This document shows, piece by piece, positions 1 through 6,298 of a DNA stretch of 9,239 nucleotides. The number at the start of each line of letters is the position of its first letter. Position 1 is the stretch's first letter. This DNA is from Parcubacteria group bacterium (GTDB lineage Bacteria; Patescibacteriota; Minisyncoccia; UBA6257; JAAZHW01), in contig JAAZHW010000019.1 in the NCBI GenBank assembly GCA_012510515.1, positions 1 to 9,239 of the forward strand, given 5' to 3'. The notes under the pieces are model-generated. The model was not told the DNA's origin and searched no databases. It saw nothing but the letters and a program-made list of their open reading frames with translations. Made by a program: the position numbers and the translations under genes.

Positions 1-1953
1 CCTATCTCTCTTCCTTTTTCTAATATTAAAAGTATCAAAAATATTTTTAATAAAAAATTAATTCCGATTTTTATTGGTTTGGTTTTAATTATTGCTGCTT
101 TATTAATGCTAAATTCTTCTCTTCGAGAATCAGCCATAGTGGATGAATTAGCTCACATTCCCGCTGGTTATTCTTATTTAAAATTTGGCGATAATCGTCT
201 CAACCCTGAACATCCTCCTCTTTTAAAAGATTTATCCGCTATTCCTCTTGTTTTTTTAAATTTAAATTTTCCTATTGAATCAAATTATTGGCAACAATAT
301 ATCAATGGACAATGGGATGTTGGCCGAGTATTTTTATACGAAAGTGGCAATAATGCCGACCAAATAATTCAATTGGCTCGAATTTTTCCAATAATTTTAA
401 CCCTTCTTACTGCCTTTTTGGTTTATCTTTTGGCTAAAAAATTTGTTGGTCCTTATTGGGCGCTTTTACCTTTTATTCTTTTTTCTTTTTCACCATTATT
501 TTTAGCTCATGGTCATTACGTTACTACTGATATTGCTGCTGCTTTTGGAGCCATACTTATTTTTTTGATAGTAATACCCAAAATGATGCAACCTTCTAAA
601 AAAAATCTTCTTGTAGCTGGCCTCTTTTTAGGAATTGCTCAATTAACTAAATTTTCTTTATTACTTTTTTATCCTTTGATTATTATTTTTATTCTTATTT
701 GGAAAATTGTTCAAATAATTAAACAAAAAAAATCTCACCTTACGATTTCACCATTAAAAGAAATTCTAAAAACTCTTGGTAATATTATTATTGTTTTTAT
801 TATTTCTTTTGGAGTAATTTATCTTGTTTATTTACCTCAAAACATTAATTACCCCATAGAAAAGCAAGTTTATGATACTGAACAAATTTTATATTCTTTT
901 GCTGGCGGACCAGATCCTCAATTAGAAACTTGCCGACATTGGACAGGATCAATAAGCCGACAAATGCGATGCGTTGCAGAAATTGATATTGCTCTATCTA
1001 AAAATAAAATCACTAAACCATTTGCTCAATATCTTTTAGGGGCTTTAATGGTTGTCGAACGATCAACTGGCGGAAATACTGGATATTTTTTAGGAAATAT
1101 CTCAAATAGTGGCTGGCACGAATATTTCCCAATAGTATTTTTAATTAAAGAACCTATTCCTTCACTAATTTTAATATTTTTAGCCATTTTTTGGTCATTT
1201 AAAAATTTTATTAAATCAACAATTGATAATATTAAAAATAAAAATTGGTGGACAAAATTAATTAATTGGCTCTCTCAAAACTTTCTCCTCTTTTGCATTC
1301 TTATCTTTATAATTATTTATTCCATTTTTTCAATTAGAAGTCCTTTAAATATCGGCTATCGTCATTTGACAGTAATTATTCCTTTAATCTATATTTTAAC
1401 CGCTGATCAAATAAAAAAATGGTGGTTGGGAGTAAAAAATAATGTAGATAGTCAATCCATTTTTTCTCTTTTAATAAACTTTAATCAAATAAAAAAAATA
1501 GGAATTAAAACCATTCTTATTTTAATTTTAATTATGTGGTACATAATAGAAGCTCTAATTATTTCTCCGCATTTTATTGCTTATTTCAATGAATTTGTTG
1601 GTGGTGCTAAAAATGGCTATAAATATGTAGTTGATTCTAATTTAGATTGGGGACAAGATTTAAAACGATTAGCTAAATTCGTTGAAGAAAACAATATCAA
1701 TAAAATTAAATTGGATTATTTTGGTGGTGGTTCTCCAACTTATTATCTTCAAGAAAAATTTGAACATTGGCAATCAGCAAAAGGACAACCCGAGACAAAT
1801 TCATGGCTGGCTGTTTCTTTAACTTTTCTTCAAAATTCTCAAGGAAAACCAGTGCCCGGATTTCATATTAATCCCAAAGATACTTATAATTGGTTAAAAG
1901 ATAAAAATCCAACTGCTAGAATTGGTTATTCTATATTCGTCTATCACTTTTAA
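1..1953 (+). CDS. PMT-type (GT39) polytopic membrane glycosyltransferase, 5' partial
   Basis: Multi-pass membrane protein of the GT-C fold, PMT/ArnT-like family, which transfers a sugar from a polyprenyl-phosphate carrier to a protein or lipid on the outer face of the membrane. The reading frame is open from base 1 with no stop, and the first possible start inside the window is a TTG at 79 (ATG only at 106, inside a hydrophobic helix), so the true start is left of the window. Counting codons from base 1, there are 650. Seen: an early Asp-Glu pair at codons 48-49 (VDELAH) followed by an NPEHPPLLK segment, the usual catalytic loop of the family; a TTD at about 175-177; roughly ten hydrophobic helices; GYRHL at about 452-456; and a DSNLDWGQDL motif at about 545-554, common in bacterial members annotated as phospholipid-carrier-dependent glycosyltransferases. 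Two cysteines (about 311 and 324) lie in an outside loop and could form a disulfide. Acceptor and sugar are unknown. It faces the pilus operon convergently and may or may not modify pilins. Confidence 0.85.
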   Translation, partial: PISLPFSNIKSIKNIFNKKLIPIFIGLVLIIAALLMLNSSLRESAIVDELAHIPAGYSYLKFGDNRLNPEHPPLLKDLSAIPLVFLNLNFPIESNYWQQYINGQWDVGRVFLYESGNNADQIIQLARIFPIILTLLTAFLVYLLAKKFVGPYWALLPFILFSFSPLFLAHGHYVTTDIAAAFGAILIFLIVIPKMMQPSKKNLLVAGLFLGIAQLTKFSLLLFYPLIIIFILIWKIVQIIKQKKSHLTISPLKEILKTLGNIIIVFIISFGVIYLVYLPQNINYPIEKQVYDTEQILYSFAGGPDPQLETCRHWTGSISRQMRCVAEIDIALSKNKITKPFAQYLLGALMVVERSTGGNTGYFLGNISNSGWHEYFPIVFLIKEPIPSLILIFLAIFWSFKNFIKSTIDNIKNKNWWTKLINWLSQNFLLFCILIFIIIYSIFSIRSPLNIGYRHLTVIIPLIYILTADQIKKWWLGVKNNVDSQSIFSLLINFNQIKKIGIKTILILILIMWYIIEALIISPHFIAYFNEFVGGAKNGYKYVVDSNLDWGQDLKRLAKFVEENNINKIKLDYFGGGSPTYYLQEKFEHWQSAKGQPETNSWLAVSLTFLQNSQGKPVPGFHINPKDTYNWLKDKNPTARIGYSIFVYHF

Positions 1954-1972
1954 TTTTAATTTAAAAATTAAT

Positions 1973-1981
1973 TGTGGATAA
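1973..1981 (-). promoter_or_regulatory. Perfect DnaA-box 9-mer, single copy
   Basis: The plus strand reads TGTGGATAA, so the minus strand carries the consensus DnaA box TTATCCACA. It lies in the intergenic region about 50 bp upstream of the predicted start of the small RNA at 2031. No second perfect box is seen in the window, and no dnaA, dnaN or other origin gene is nearby, so it is not presented as an origin. It could be a DnaA-responsive regulatory site or a chance match in AT-rich DNA. Confidence 0.35.
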
Positions 1982-1994
1982 CTTTTTGTTTTTG

Positions 1995-2023
1995 TATTCA
2001 AAATTAAAAATATTGATTATAAT
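1995..2023 (+). promoter_or_regulatory. Predicted sigma70-type promoter of the small RNA
   Basis: A consensus TATAAT lies at 2018-2023 and is followed 7 nt later by G2031, the first base of the perfectly paired closing stem of the candidate RNA. This places the expected transcription start exactly at the 5' end of the structure. A second, overlapping TATAAT lies at 2023-2028. The -35 region is weak: TATTCA at 1995-2000 with a 17-nt spacer matches TTGACA at three of six positions. TATAAT is common in such AT-rich DNA; the support comes from its position relative to the structure. Confidence 0.5.
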
Positions 2024-2030
2024 ATAATTA

Positions 2031-2157
2031 GACTCTGCTTTATAAGATTCCGGGTCAAATAGTCATACCAAGGGAAATCAATAGCGTTTCAGACCGTGGT
2101 CTGAAATTGAGATTACCCAATCTGTGCTTTTTAGCCGGAATTCTTGAAAGCAGAGTC
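2031..2157 (+). ncRNA. Structured small RNA, candidate 6S-like RNA
   Basis: Non-coding stretch that folds end to end into one rod. Closing stem: 2031-2041 pairs perfectly with 2147-2157 (11 bp), continued by 2044-2053 with 2135-2145 (10 bp, one bulge). Then comes a large open bubble, 2054-2071 against 2119-2134 (18 and 16 nt). Beyond it, 2072-2079 pairs with 2111-2118 with one A-A mismatch, then a small asymmetric loop, then an 8-bp terminal hairpin, 2087-2094 with 2099-2106, capped by CGTG. A long closing stem, a central bubble and a shorter terminal stem are the hallmark of 6S RNA, which mimics an open promoter and sequesters sigma70 RNA polymerase. A TATAAT box precedes it at the right distance and a terminator follows, so it looks like a free-standing gene; the primary transcript would end near 2186 (about 155 nt). 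It is short for 6S RNA (usually 160-200 nt) and I cannot match a sequence consensus, so the family is inferred from shape. It lacks the conserved signatures of tRNA, 5S rRNA and SRP RNA. Confidence 0.55.
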
Positions 2158-2160
2158 AAC

Positions 2161-2186
2161 AAAAAAACCGCTGATAGCGGTTTTTT
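2161..2186. terminator. Bidirectional Rho-independent terminator
   Basis: The 6-bp stem ACCGCT/AGCGGT (2167-2172 with 2176-2181) has a GAT loop and is flanked by an A run (2161-2167) and a T run (2181-2186); the A and T runs can extend the stem. On the plus strand the T run follows the stem and would end the small RNA transcript. On the minus strand the A run becomes the U tract and would end the pil-ndk operon immediately after the ndk stop codon. One element therefore serves two convergent transcription units. Confidence 0.85.
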
Positions 2187-2189
2187 GTT

Positions 2190-2780
2190 TTAAAACATAA
2201 TATCTTCTTCTGCTCTTTTATATTCACATAATTCTTCCGGAGCGAACCAAAAATTAATTTCATGATCAGCTTCTGTTTCTGTTTCTGAAGCATGAATTAA
2301 ATTATGAATAGCTCTTTTACTACGATTAGCTAAAACCGAAGAATCAACCGAAAAATCACCTCGAATTGTTCCCATTTCCGCCATAGCAGGAATACTATTG
2401 CCAACCATTTTTCTAACCATATCTACTGCATGAATGCCTTGGACAATAATTTTTACTACCGGCCCAGAAGTCATATAATCCATCAACCAACCACGAACAA
2501 TTTTTCCTATCTCCATTGGATCATCTGTTCCTATTTCTTCTTTGGCATCATAACCATATTTTTCATAAGTTGCTAATGTTTTTTCTCCTAACCTTTTAAT
2601 CCATGAATCATTTTTAGGATAATGTTCGTCTATTTGATCCTTTGTCGCCCAAATCATTTTTAAGGCAATAATTTTTAAACCTCGCTGTTCAATACGAGAA
2701 ATAATTTCGCCGGTTAGACCCCTTTTTACTCCATCCGGTTTTATTAAAACAAACGTTTCTTCTTCTTGAGGATTTTTCAT
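2190..2780 (-). CDS. ndk: Nucleoside diphosphate kinase, long form with an insertion
   Basis: Cytoplasmic enzyme that moves the gamma-phosphate of ATP to other NDPs through a phosphohistidine, balancing NTP and dNTP pools. Seen in 196 residues: FVLIKPDGVKRGL near the N-terminus (Lys14 of KPDG), the MTSGPVV motif at 103-109, GTIRGDF at 137-143, and the active-site histidine His163 in NLIHASE, where most family members have NxxHGSDS. Typical bacterial Ndk has about 140 residues. Between His53-Tyr54 and SGPVV there are about 33 extra residues (roughly 55-95), plus a short acidic C-terminal tail. Such inserted forms occur in archaea and in Patescibacteria. ATG start at 2780, 4 nt after the pilM-pilN stop, without a recognisable Shine-Dalgarno site. 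It is the last gene before the terminator, so it is probably transcribed with the pilus genes. Confidence 0.93.
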   Translation of the reverse strand: MKNPQEEETFVLIKPDGVKRGLTGEIISRIEQRGLKIIALKMIWATKDQIDEHYPKNDSWIKRLGEKTLATYEKYGYDAKEEIGTDDPMEIGKIVRGWLMDYMTSGPVVKIIVQGIHAVDMVRKMVGNSIPAMAEMGTIRGDFSVDSSVLANRSKRAIHNLIHASETETEADHEINFWFAPEELCEYKRAEEDIMF

Positions 2781-2784
2781 AAAT

Positions 2785-4317
2785 TTATAATTTGATTTTT
2801 CCTTTTAAATTAAATTCGACCTGTGTTTTTTGTTGAACAATTGATTGAAGAGGAATATCTAAATCTGTAAAATACCCGCTCTCCGATAAATTATCTCGAA
2901 ATTTTATCATCTCTGATTGATTAGGAGCAAATCCATCAAAAGAAAAAACTGTATTTACTCCCGGAATAATCCAACTTTTTAATACAATATCATTTTTGGC
3001 TTTATTCCAACTATCAAAAACCAAAAACCAATCTTTAGTATTATTTTTTGCTTCTATTGCTTGTAAAAGATTGACGTTAAAATCTTTTGCTTTATTAGAC
3101 AAGTTTTCTAATTGAGAACGATCAAATTGAATAGAAAGTTTTTCTTTATCTTTTAAAACATCTGTTTTGGTATAATTCATAAAAACATTTAATCCTATTG
3201 TTAATAAAAGCATTACAACTCCTACTTCTGTTATAATTTTTAACCAAAAATTAATAAAATTCAAATTTCTTCGCATTCGATACTCATCTTCTGTGCCAAC
3301 AGCCATTAAACTTAAACTAATATCATCAGCTCGCGAAATTAATCCTCGTAGAGCTGATCCAGTAGAAATGAAAAAATTGGGATTAATATTTTTAATTTTT
3401 GATGTGGGATTTTCAACCGTTAAACCAAATTTATCTTCTATAACATCTTTTAAATCGTCAAAATAAATCGGGGTGGTTAAAAAAACTTTTTCAATAGATT
3501 CTTGAAAACGAGTAAAATAAAAAGTTATAACTTTTTGAAAATTATCATTAAAAATTTTAATAAAATTATCTCTAGTTAAAACACCTTTTTTGACTTCTGT
3601 GGTATTTAAAATAATATTTCTCATCGCATCTTTCCAGTTTTGAAAAAAATTAAATTCTAATCCTTTTTTGTTCCCTAAAATAAATTCTAAACCATTAGAA
3701 TTAATATAAATTCCTAAATAATTTTTGTCTTCTCGTTCAAAAATATTATAGTGAGAAAAAAATCTCCAAAGACTTAATCCATTAAATTCTACTACCAAAG
3801 GATTAAATCGAGTTTTATTTAAAACATCTAAATAAGGATCGATTATTCTTTTTTCTGCAAAAACCGATAAAACTTTTAATTCAAAGGAATTTTTTTTAAT
3901 TGGCGCATCCATCAACTCCCAGTCGGAATAAGATTTTTCAAAAGGAATTGGTGATAACATTTTCATATTTAATGAAACGGCAGAAATGATTGATTTATAA
4001 TCAACGGTTGGCAAATCAAATATTTTATAATAAACCACGTTGCTTTGTAATGTCAAAATTATATATAAATTCTTTATTTTTTTTAAAGAAGGATGATTTC
4101 TCAATTTTATTAAATTATCTTTTAATATTTCTGGTTTTTTTAATTCCCCATTCACTACTACTTCTGGATCTAATTCTAATTCAAAACTTAAAATTATTTT
4201 ATCTTTTTTAACTGGATCAAACAAAACGAAGCGCAAAAAAGAATCGGCAATTTCTAAACCTCCAATATATTCTTTTGCTATTAAATATTTGCTTATTTTA
4301 AAATTAGATACCTTCAT
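2785..4317 (-). CDS. Fused PilM-PilN type IV pilus assembly protein (GspL-like architecture)
   Basis: 510 residues combining two proteins that are usually separate. Residues about 15-330 are a PilM-type actin-like cytoplasmic domain; the clearest family mark is the late STGSALRGL segment (318-326), and DLPTVDYKSI (101-110) lies where PilM has its LP-containing strand. Residues 331-350 (ISLSLMAVGTEDEYRMRR) sit where PilN has its cytoplasmic INLLP motif. A single membrane helix follows at about 359-380, then a short coiled stretch and an outside domain (about 430-510) with the PilN-like pattern of expression strands and FxFDGFAPNQSEMIKFRDNL. In other systems PilN's INLLP tail docks into PilM; here the two are covalently joined, giving the topology of GspL from type II secretion. 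The usual actin-like phosphate loops are degenerate: GGLEIADSFLRF (19-30) and GIYINSNGLEF (202-212) lack the expected Asp-Ile-Gly, so ATP binding is doubtful. No pilO follows; ndk comes next. ATG at 4317 without a clear Shine-Dalgarno site. Confidence 0.85.
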   Translation of the reverse strand: MKVSNFKISKYLIAKEYIGGLEIADSFLRFVLFDPVKKDKIILSFELELDPEVVVNGELKKPEILKDNLIKLRNHPSLKKIKNLYIILTLQSNVVYYKIFDLPTVDYKSIISAVSLNMKMLSPIPFEKSYSDWELMDAPIKKNSFELKVLSVFAEKRIIDPYLDVLNKTRFNPLVVEFNGLSLWRFFSHYNIFEREDKNYLGIYINSNGLEFILGNKKGLEFNFFQNWKDAMRNIILNTTEVKKGVLTRDNFIKIFNDNFQKVITFYFTRFQESIEKVFLTTPIYFDDLKDVIEDKFGLTVENPTSKIKNINPNFFISTGSALRGLISRADDISLSLMAVGTEDEYRMRRNLNFINFWLKIITEVGVVMLLLTIGLNVFMNYTKTDVLKDKEKLSIQFDRSQLENLSNKAKDFNVNLLQAIEAKNNTKDWFLVFDSWNKAKNDIVLKSWIIPGVNTVFSFDGFAPNQSEMIKFRDNLSESGYFTDLDIPLQSIVQQKTQVEFNLKGKIKL

Positions 4318-4327
4318 AAATATTTCT

Positions 4328-4345
4328 TATTATAACATTATAATA
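4328..4345 (-). promoter_or_regulatory. AT-only inverted repeat with TATAAT boxes upstream of the pilM-pilN start
   Basis: TATTATAA at 4328-4335 and TTATAATA at 4338-4345 are a perfect 8-bp inverted repeat around a CA centre, in the 40-nt gap between the PilX-like gene and the pilM-pilN fusion. On the minus strand it contains TATAAT at 4329-4334 and at 4337-4342. The best -35 for the first (TTTCAA, 17-nt spacer) matches only three of six consensus bases. It may be a weak internal promoter or operator, or simply low-complexity AT sequence. Confidence 0.2.
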
Positions 4346-4357
4346 TTTAAATTGAAA

Positions 4358-4765
4358 TTAAATTTCTTGTAAAGAAAAGAGGGTTGCCTCTCCTGTTTCT
4401 TGATCAACACTTACAATACCTTGCATTATTTTTTCTCTATTTAAAATAGTGCCCTTCGCTGTAATGGTAGAAAAATTGGAATTTTTTTCTACTATTATAT
4501 TAACATTAACTCGGCCAACGACTAAATTATAACCACTAGAAGAAAAATTTTTATCCCGAATAATTCTTAAAAAAGCGTCACTTACACCTGAGCGAGCGCC
4601 AAAAAAAGCTTCTTGAGAAAGACGCACATCATAACTAGCCGAATTAGCTAAATACATTACAAAAGTTAAAGCAATTCCTACTTCTACTATAATTAAACTT
4701 GCCACCAAAACAACTGGTAACAACGAAAAACCTCTTTGATATTTTTTTATATTTTTATTCATCAT
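4358..4765 (-). CDS. PilX/GspK-like minor pseudopilin lacking Glu5
   Basis: 135-residue prepilin-like protein. The class III signal is seen: basic leader, then a prepilin peptidase site after Gly12 (QRG/FSLLP), followed by a hydrophobic helix to about residue 40. Mature position 5 is Pro17 instead of the conserved Glu that nearly all pilins carry. GspK of type II secretion and some PilX-type tip subunits also lack this Glu, because they sit at the tip with no subunit above. The segment EAFFGARSGVSDAFLRIIRD (52-71) matches the A-x-x-A-x-S-G-x-x-x-A-x-L-R pattern common after the helix in PilX/GspK-type proteins. The globular part is small and predicted to be beta-rich. Two adjacent ATG codons (4765 and 4762) could start it; neither has a clear Shine-Dalgarno site. 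It begins 14 nt after the PilV-like gene stop, within the pilus operon. Role as a priming or tip subunit is inferred. Confidence 0.7.
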   Translation of the reverse strand: MMNKNIKKYQRGFSLLPVVLVASLIIVEVGIALTFVMYLANSASYDVRLSQEAFFGARSGVSDAFLRIIRDKNFSSSGYNLVVGRVNVNIIVEKNSNFSTITAKGTILNREKIMQGIVSVDQETGEATLFSLQEI

Positions 4766-4779
4766 TTTTTCTGATAATT

Positions 4780-5784
4780 TTAGGGCGAATAGGTAAAAAT
4801 AATTTTATAAATTATTGGCACGCCTAAGCCATCAATCGTAGGATCTAAATAAACTTTATATCTAAAATAACGATGATTATTATGATTTAAAAGATTAACA
4901 GTAACAACCTGATTGGGACCGGCAGTTTCATAATAGGTAGCGGCTGTTCCATCTGGACCAATAAAATTCCACGTGGTAGTAGTATTAGAAGAAGCTAGTT
5001 GAAAACGAACCCGAGAACCAGCTGGTAAATTTCCTTTCCAAGAAATACCATTAAAAGCTACTCCTTTAGAAAAAGTAGTATCAAAAATTGGAGATGTTAA
5101 TGAACCACTACTAGTTGAAGGATTCAAAGAAATTGTTCCATTAAAAATTAATATTGCTCCCGACGTAGCTGCATAATATCCTTGAGAATTAGTAAAAATA
5201 TCACTACTTATTCTATCTATATTCCAATTATAATCCGAAAAATAACCTGAAGTTGTTCTCATTAAATATTCTACCATTGAAATTGAATTATTAGGATTCC
5301 AGTTAACAGTAGTAGTAATTTTTTGAGTAGAAGGATCTTCTATACCACCAGAAGAAACTATATTTCCTAAAGTATCTCGATTCACATTTTCTACTACAAA
5401 ATAGAAAGTATAATCTATATTATCCATTGTTCTATGATTTTCTCCAGCTTGAATTTGCCATTTACCATTAATGTAATTTAAAAAATAATGATTGGATGTT
5501 CCTTTGGTTCCCGGACAAGTTCCTGATGGTAAACAATATAAATCAATCCATCCACTTTCAGCAATAACTTTTACTCCTTCAATTGTTTCTTGAATTATTG
5601 TTATTGCGGAAGTCGTTTGTCTAACTTTATCTCCGGTAATTATCGAGGTTCCTACTGCAGTAGAAATACCTCCAACAATAATTGCCACTATAATAATCGC
5701 TATTAAAATTTCGGCTAACATCTGGCCTTTTTCTTTGTTTTTTAATGATGGCAATTCAACTTCTTTTCTTATTTTCCGCCTCAT
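4780..5784 (-). CDS. PilV-like minor pilin with a C-terminal beta-sandwich-like module
   Basis: 334-residue prepilin-like protein, long for a minor pilin. It has a 20-residue charged leader, a prepilin peptidase site after Gly20 (EKG/QMLAEILIA) with Glu25 at mature position 5, and a hydrophobic helix to about residue 45; Gln at mature position 1 is unusual (Phe or Met is normal). After the helix comes a segment typical of PilV/PilE-like proteins (TTSAITIIQETIEGVKVIAE) and a CLPSGTC pair (Cys84, Cys90) that could form a disulfide. Residues about 228-334 look like a separate module: it opens with LTSPIFDT, continues through a SWKG...RVRFQLASS strand pair and WNFIGPDGTAATYY, and ends with RYFRYKVYLDP...YKIIFTY. 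I recognise this pattern from surface-exposed, adhesin-like proteins of low-GC candidate-phylum bacteria; a named family cannot be given. It may put a binding domain at the pilus tip. Starts 30 nt after the previous stop, ATG at 5784, no Shine-Dalgarno site seen. Confidence 0.75.
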   Translation of the reverse strand: MRRKIRKEVELPSLKNKEKGQMLAEILIAIIIVAIIVGGISTAVGTSIITGDKVRQTTSAITIIQETIEGVKVIAESGWIDLYCLPSGTCPGTKGTSNHYFLNYINGKWQIQAGENHRTMDNIDYTFYFVVENVNRDTLGNIVSSGGIEDPSTQKITTTVNWNPNNSISMVEYLMRTTSGYFSDYNWNIDRISSDIFTNSQGYYAATSGAILIFNGTISLNPSTSSGSLTSPIFDTTFSKGVAFNGISWKGNLPAGSRVRFQLASSNTTTTWNFIGPDGTAATYYETAGPNQVVTVNLLNHNNHRYFRYKVYLDPTIDGLGVPIIYKIIFTYSP

Positions 5785-5814
5785 TAATTTATATTATAAA
5801 TAAAATTAAAAAAA

Positions 5815-6294
5815 TTAATAATTTATTTGACCTAATTTATTAATTTCAATAGTACTGGTAATTTCTGGATTAATTATTGATTGAAGAATTATAATTTTCT
5901 CACTAGAACTTAATTCACCACTTGATTTTAAAAAAACAACATCTACATTTTCATTAATTGCTGGAATTAAAAATTGAATTTTCTTAGACAAAAAACGAGT
6001 TTCAACAATAGCGCTAGTGCTAAAAGTTAAGCCCTTGAAAAGATTATAATAATCATCGCCGTTGGAAACATTAACAAAATGAATACCCCAAGAAGAATTA
6101 TCTTGACCAGCAATAGCTCGATTACGAGTTTCTCTTAAATAAGCTACGATTTTTTCTGCCTCTAAATCTACCTCTAATTTTTTTTGATGACCACCTAAAT
6201 TAGAAAAACTGATACCAACTATTATAGCAATAAGAGCTATTGAAATTATTAATTCCACTAAAGTAAAACCTTTTTGTAATTTATTTTTATTCAT
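5815..6294 (-). CDS. FimT/GspH-like minor pseudopilin
   Basis: 159-residue prepilin with a textbook class III signal: short basic leader MNKNKLQKG, cleavage after Gly9, mature N-terminus FTLVELIIS with Glu14 at position 5, and a hydrophobic helix to about residue 30. After the helix the sequence EAEKIVAYLRETRNRAIAGQ (41-60) followed by WGIHF is the pattern of GspH/FimT minor pilins, in which a helix ending in arginines and RAI leads into a beta-sheet domain with the WGI/WGV strand. The rest is beta-rich with no cysteine. FimT-type subunits in other bacteria prime pilus assembly and in some cases bind DNA during uptake; that role here is inferred from family only. It is the only gene in the operon with a strong Shine-Dalgarno site, placed inside the last codons of pilC, so its translation is likely coupled to pilC. 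Confidence 0.82.
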   Translation of the reverse strand: MNKNKLQKGFTLVELIISIALIAIIVGISFSNLGGHQKKLEVDLEAEKIVAYLRETRNRAIAGQDNSSWGIHFVNVSNGDDYYNLFKGLTFSTSAIVETRFLSKKIQFLIPAINENVDVVFLKSSGELSSSEKIIILQSIINPEITSTIEINKLGQINY

Positions 6295-6298
6295 AAAA

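Noticed and set aside
79..81. TTG as the start of the glycosyltransferase
   Set aside because: The frame is open from base 1, and a start here would fall inside the first membrane helix; the start is probably left of the window.
1950..1971. AT-only hairpin TTAATTTT/AAAATTAA just after the glycosyltransferase stop, as a terminator
   Set aside because: The stem has no G-C pair and the T run begins only 11 nt later; such pairing is expected by chance in this composition.
1973..2030. Replication origin
   Set aside because: Only one DnaA box is seen, with no box cluster and no origin-linked genes.
2031..2157. 5S rRNA, SRP RNA, tRNA or riboswitch
   Set aside because: The conserved 5S, SRP GGAA-tetraloop and tRNA T-loop sequences are absent, and no plus-strand gene follows the terminator that a riboswitch could control.
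3990..4211. Plus-strand open frame of 73 codons
   Set aside because: It lies wholly opposite the well-supported pilM-pilN coding sequence, has low-complexity Leu/Phe/Ile content, and shows no promoter or family resemblance.
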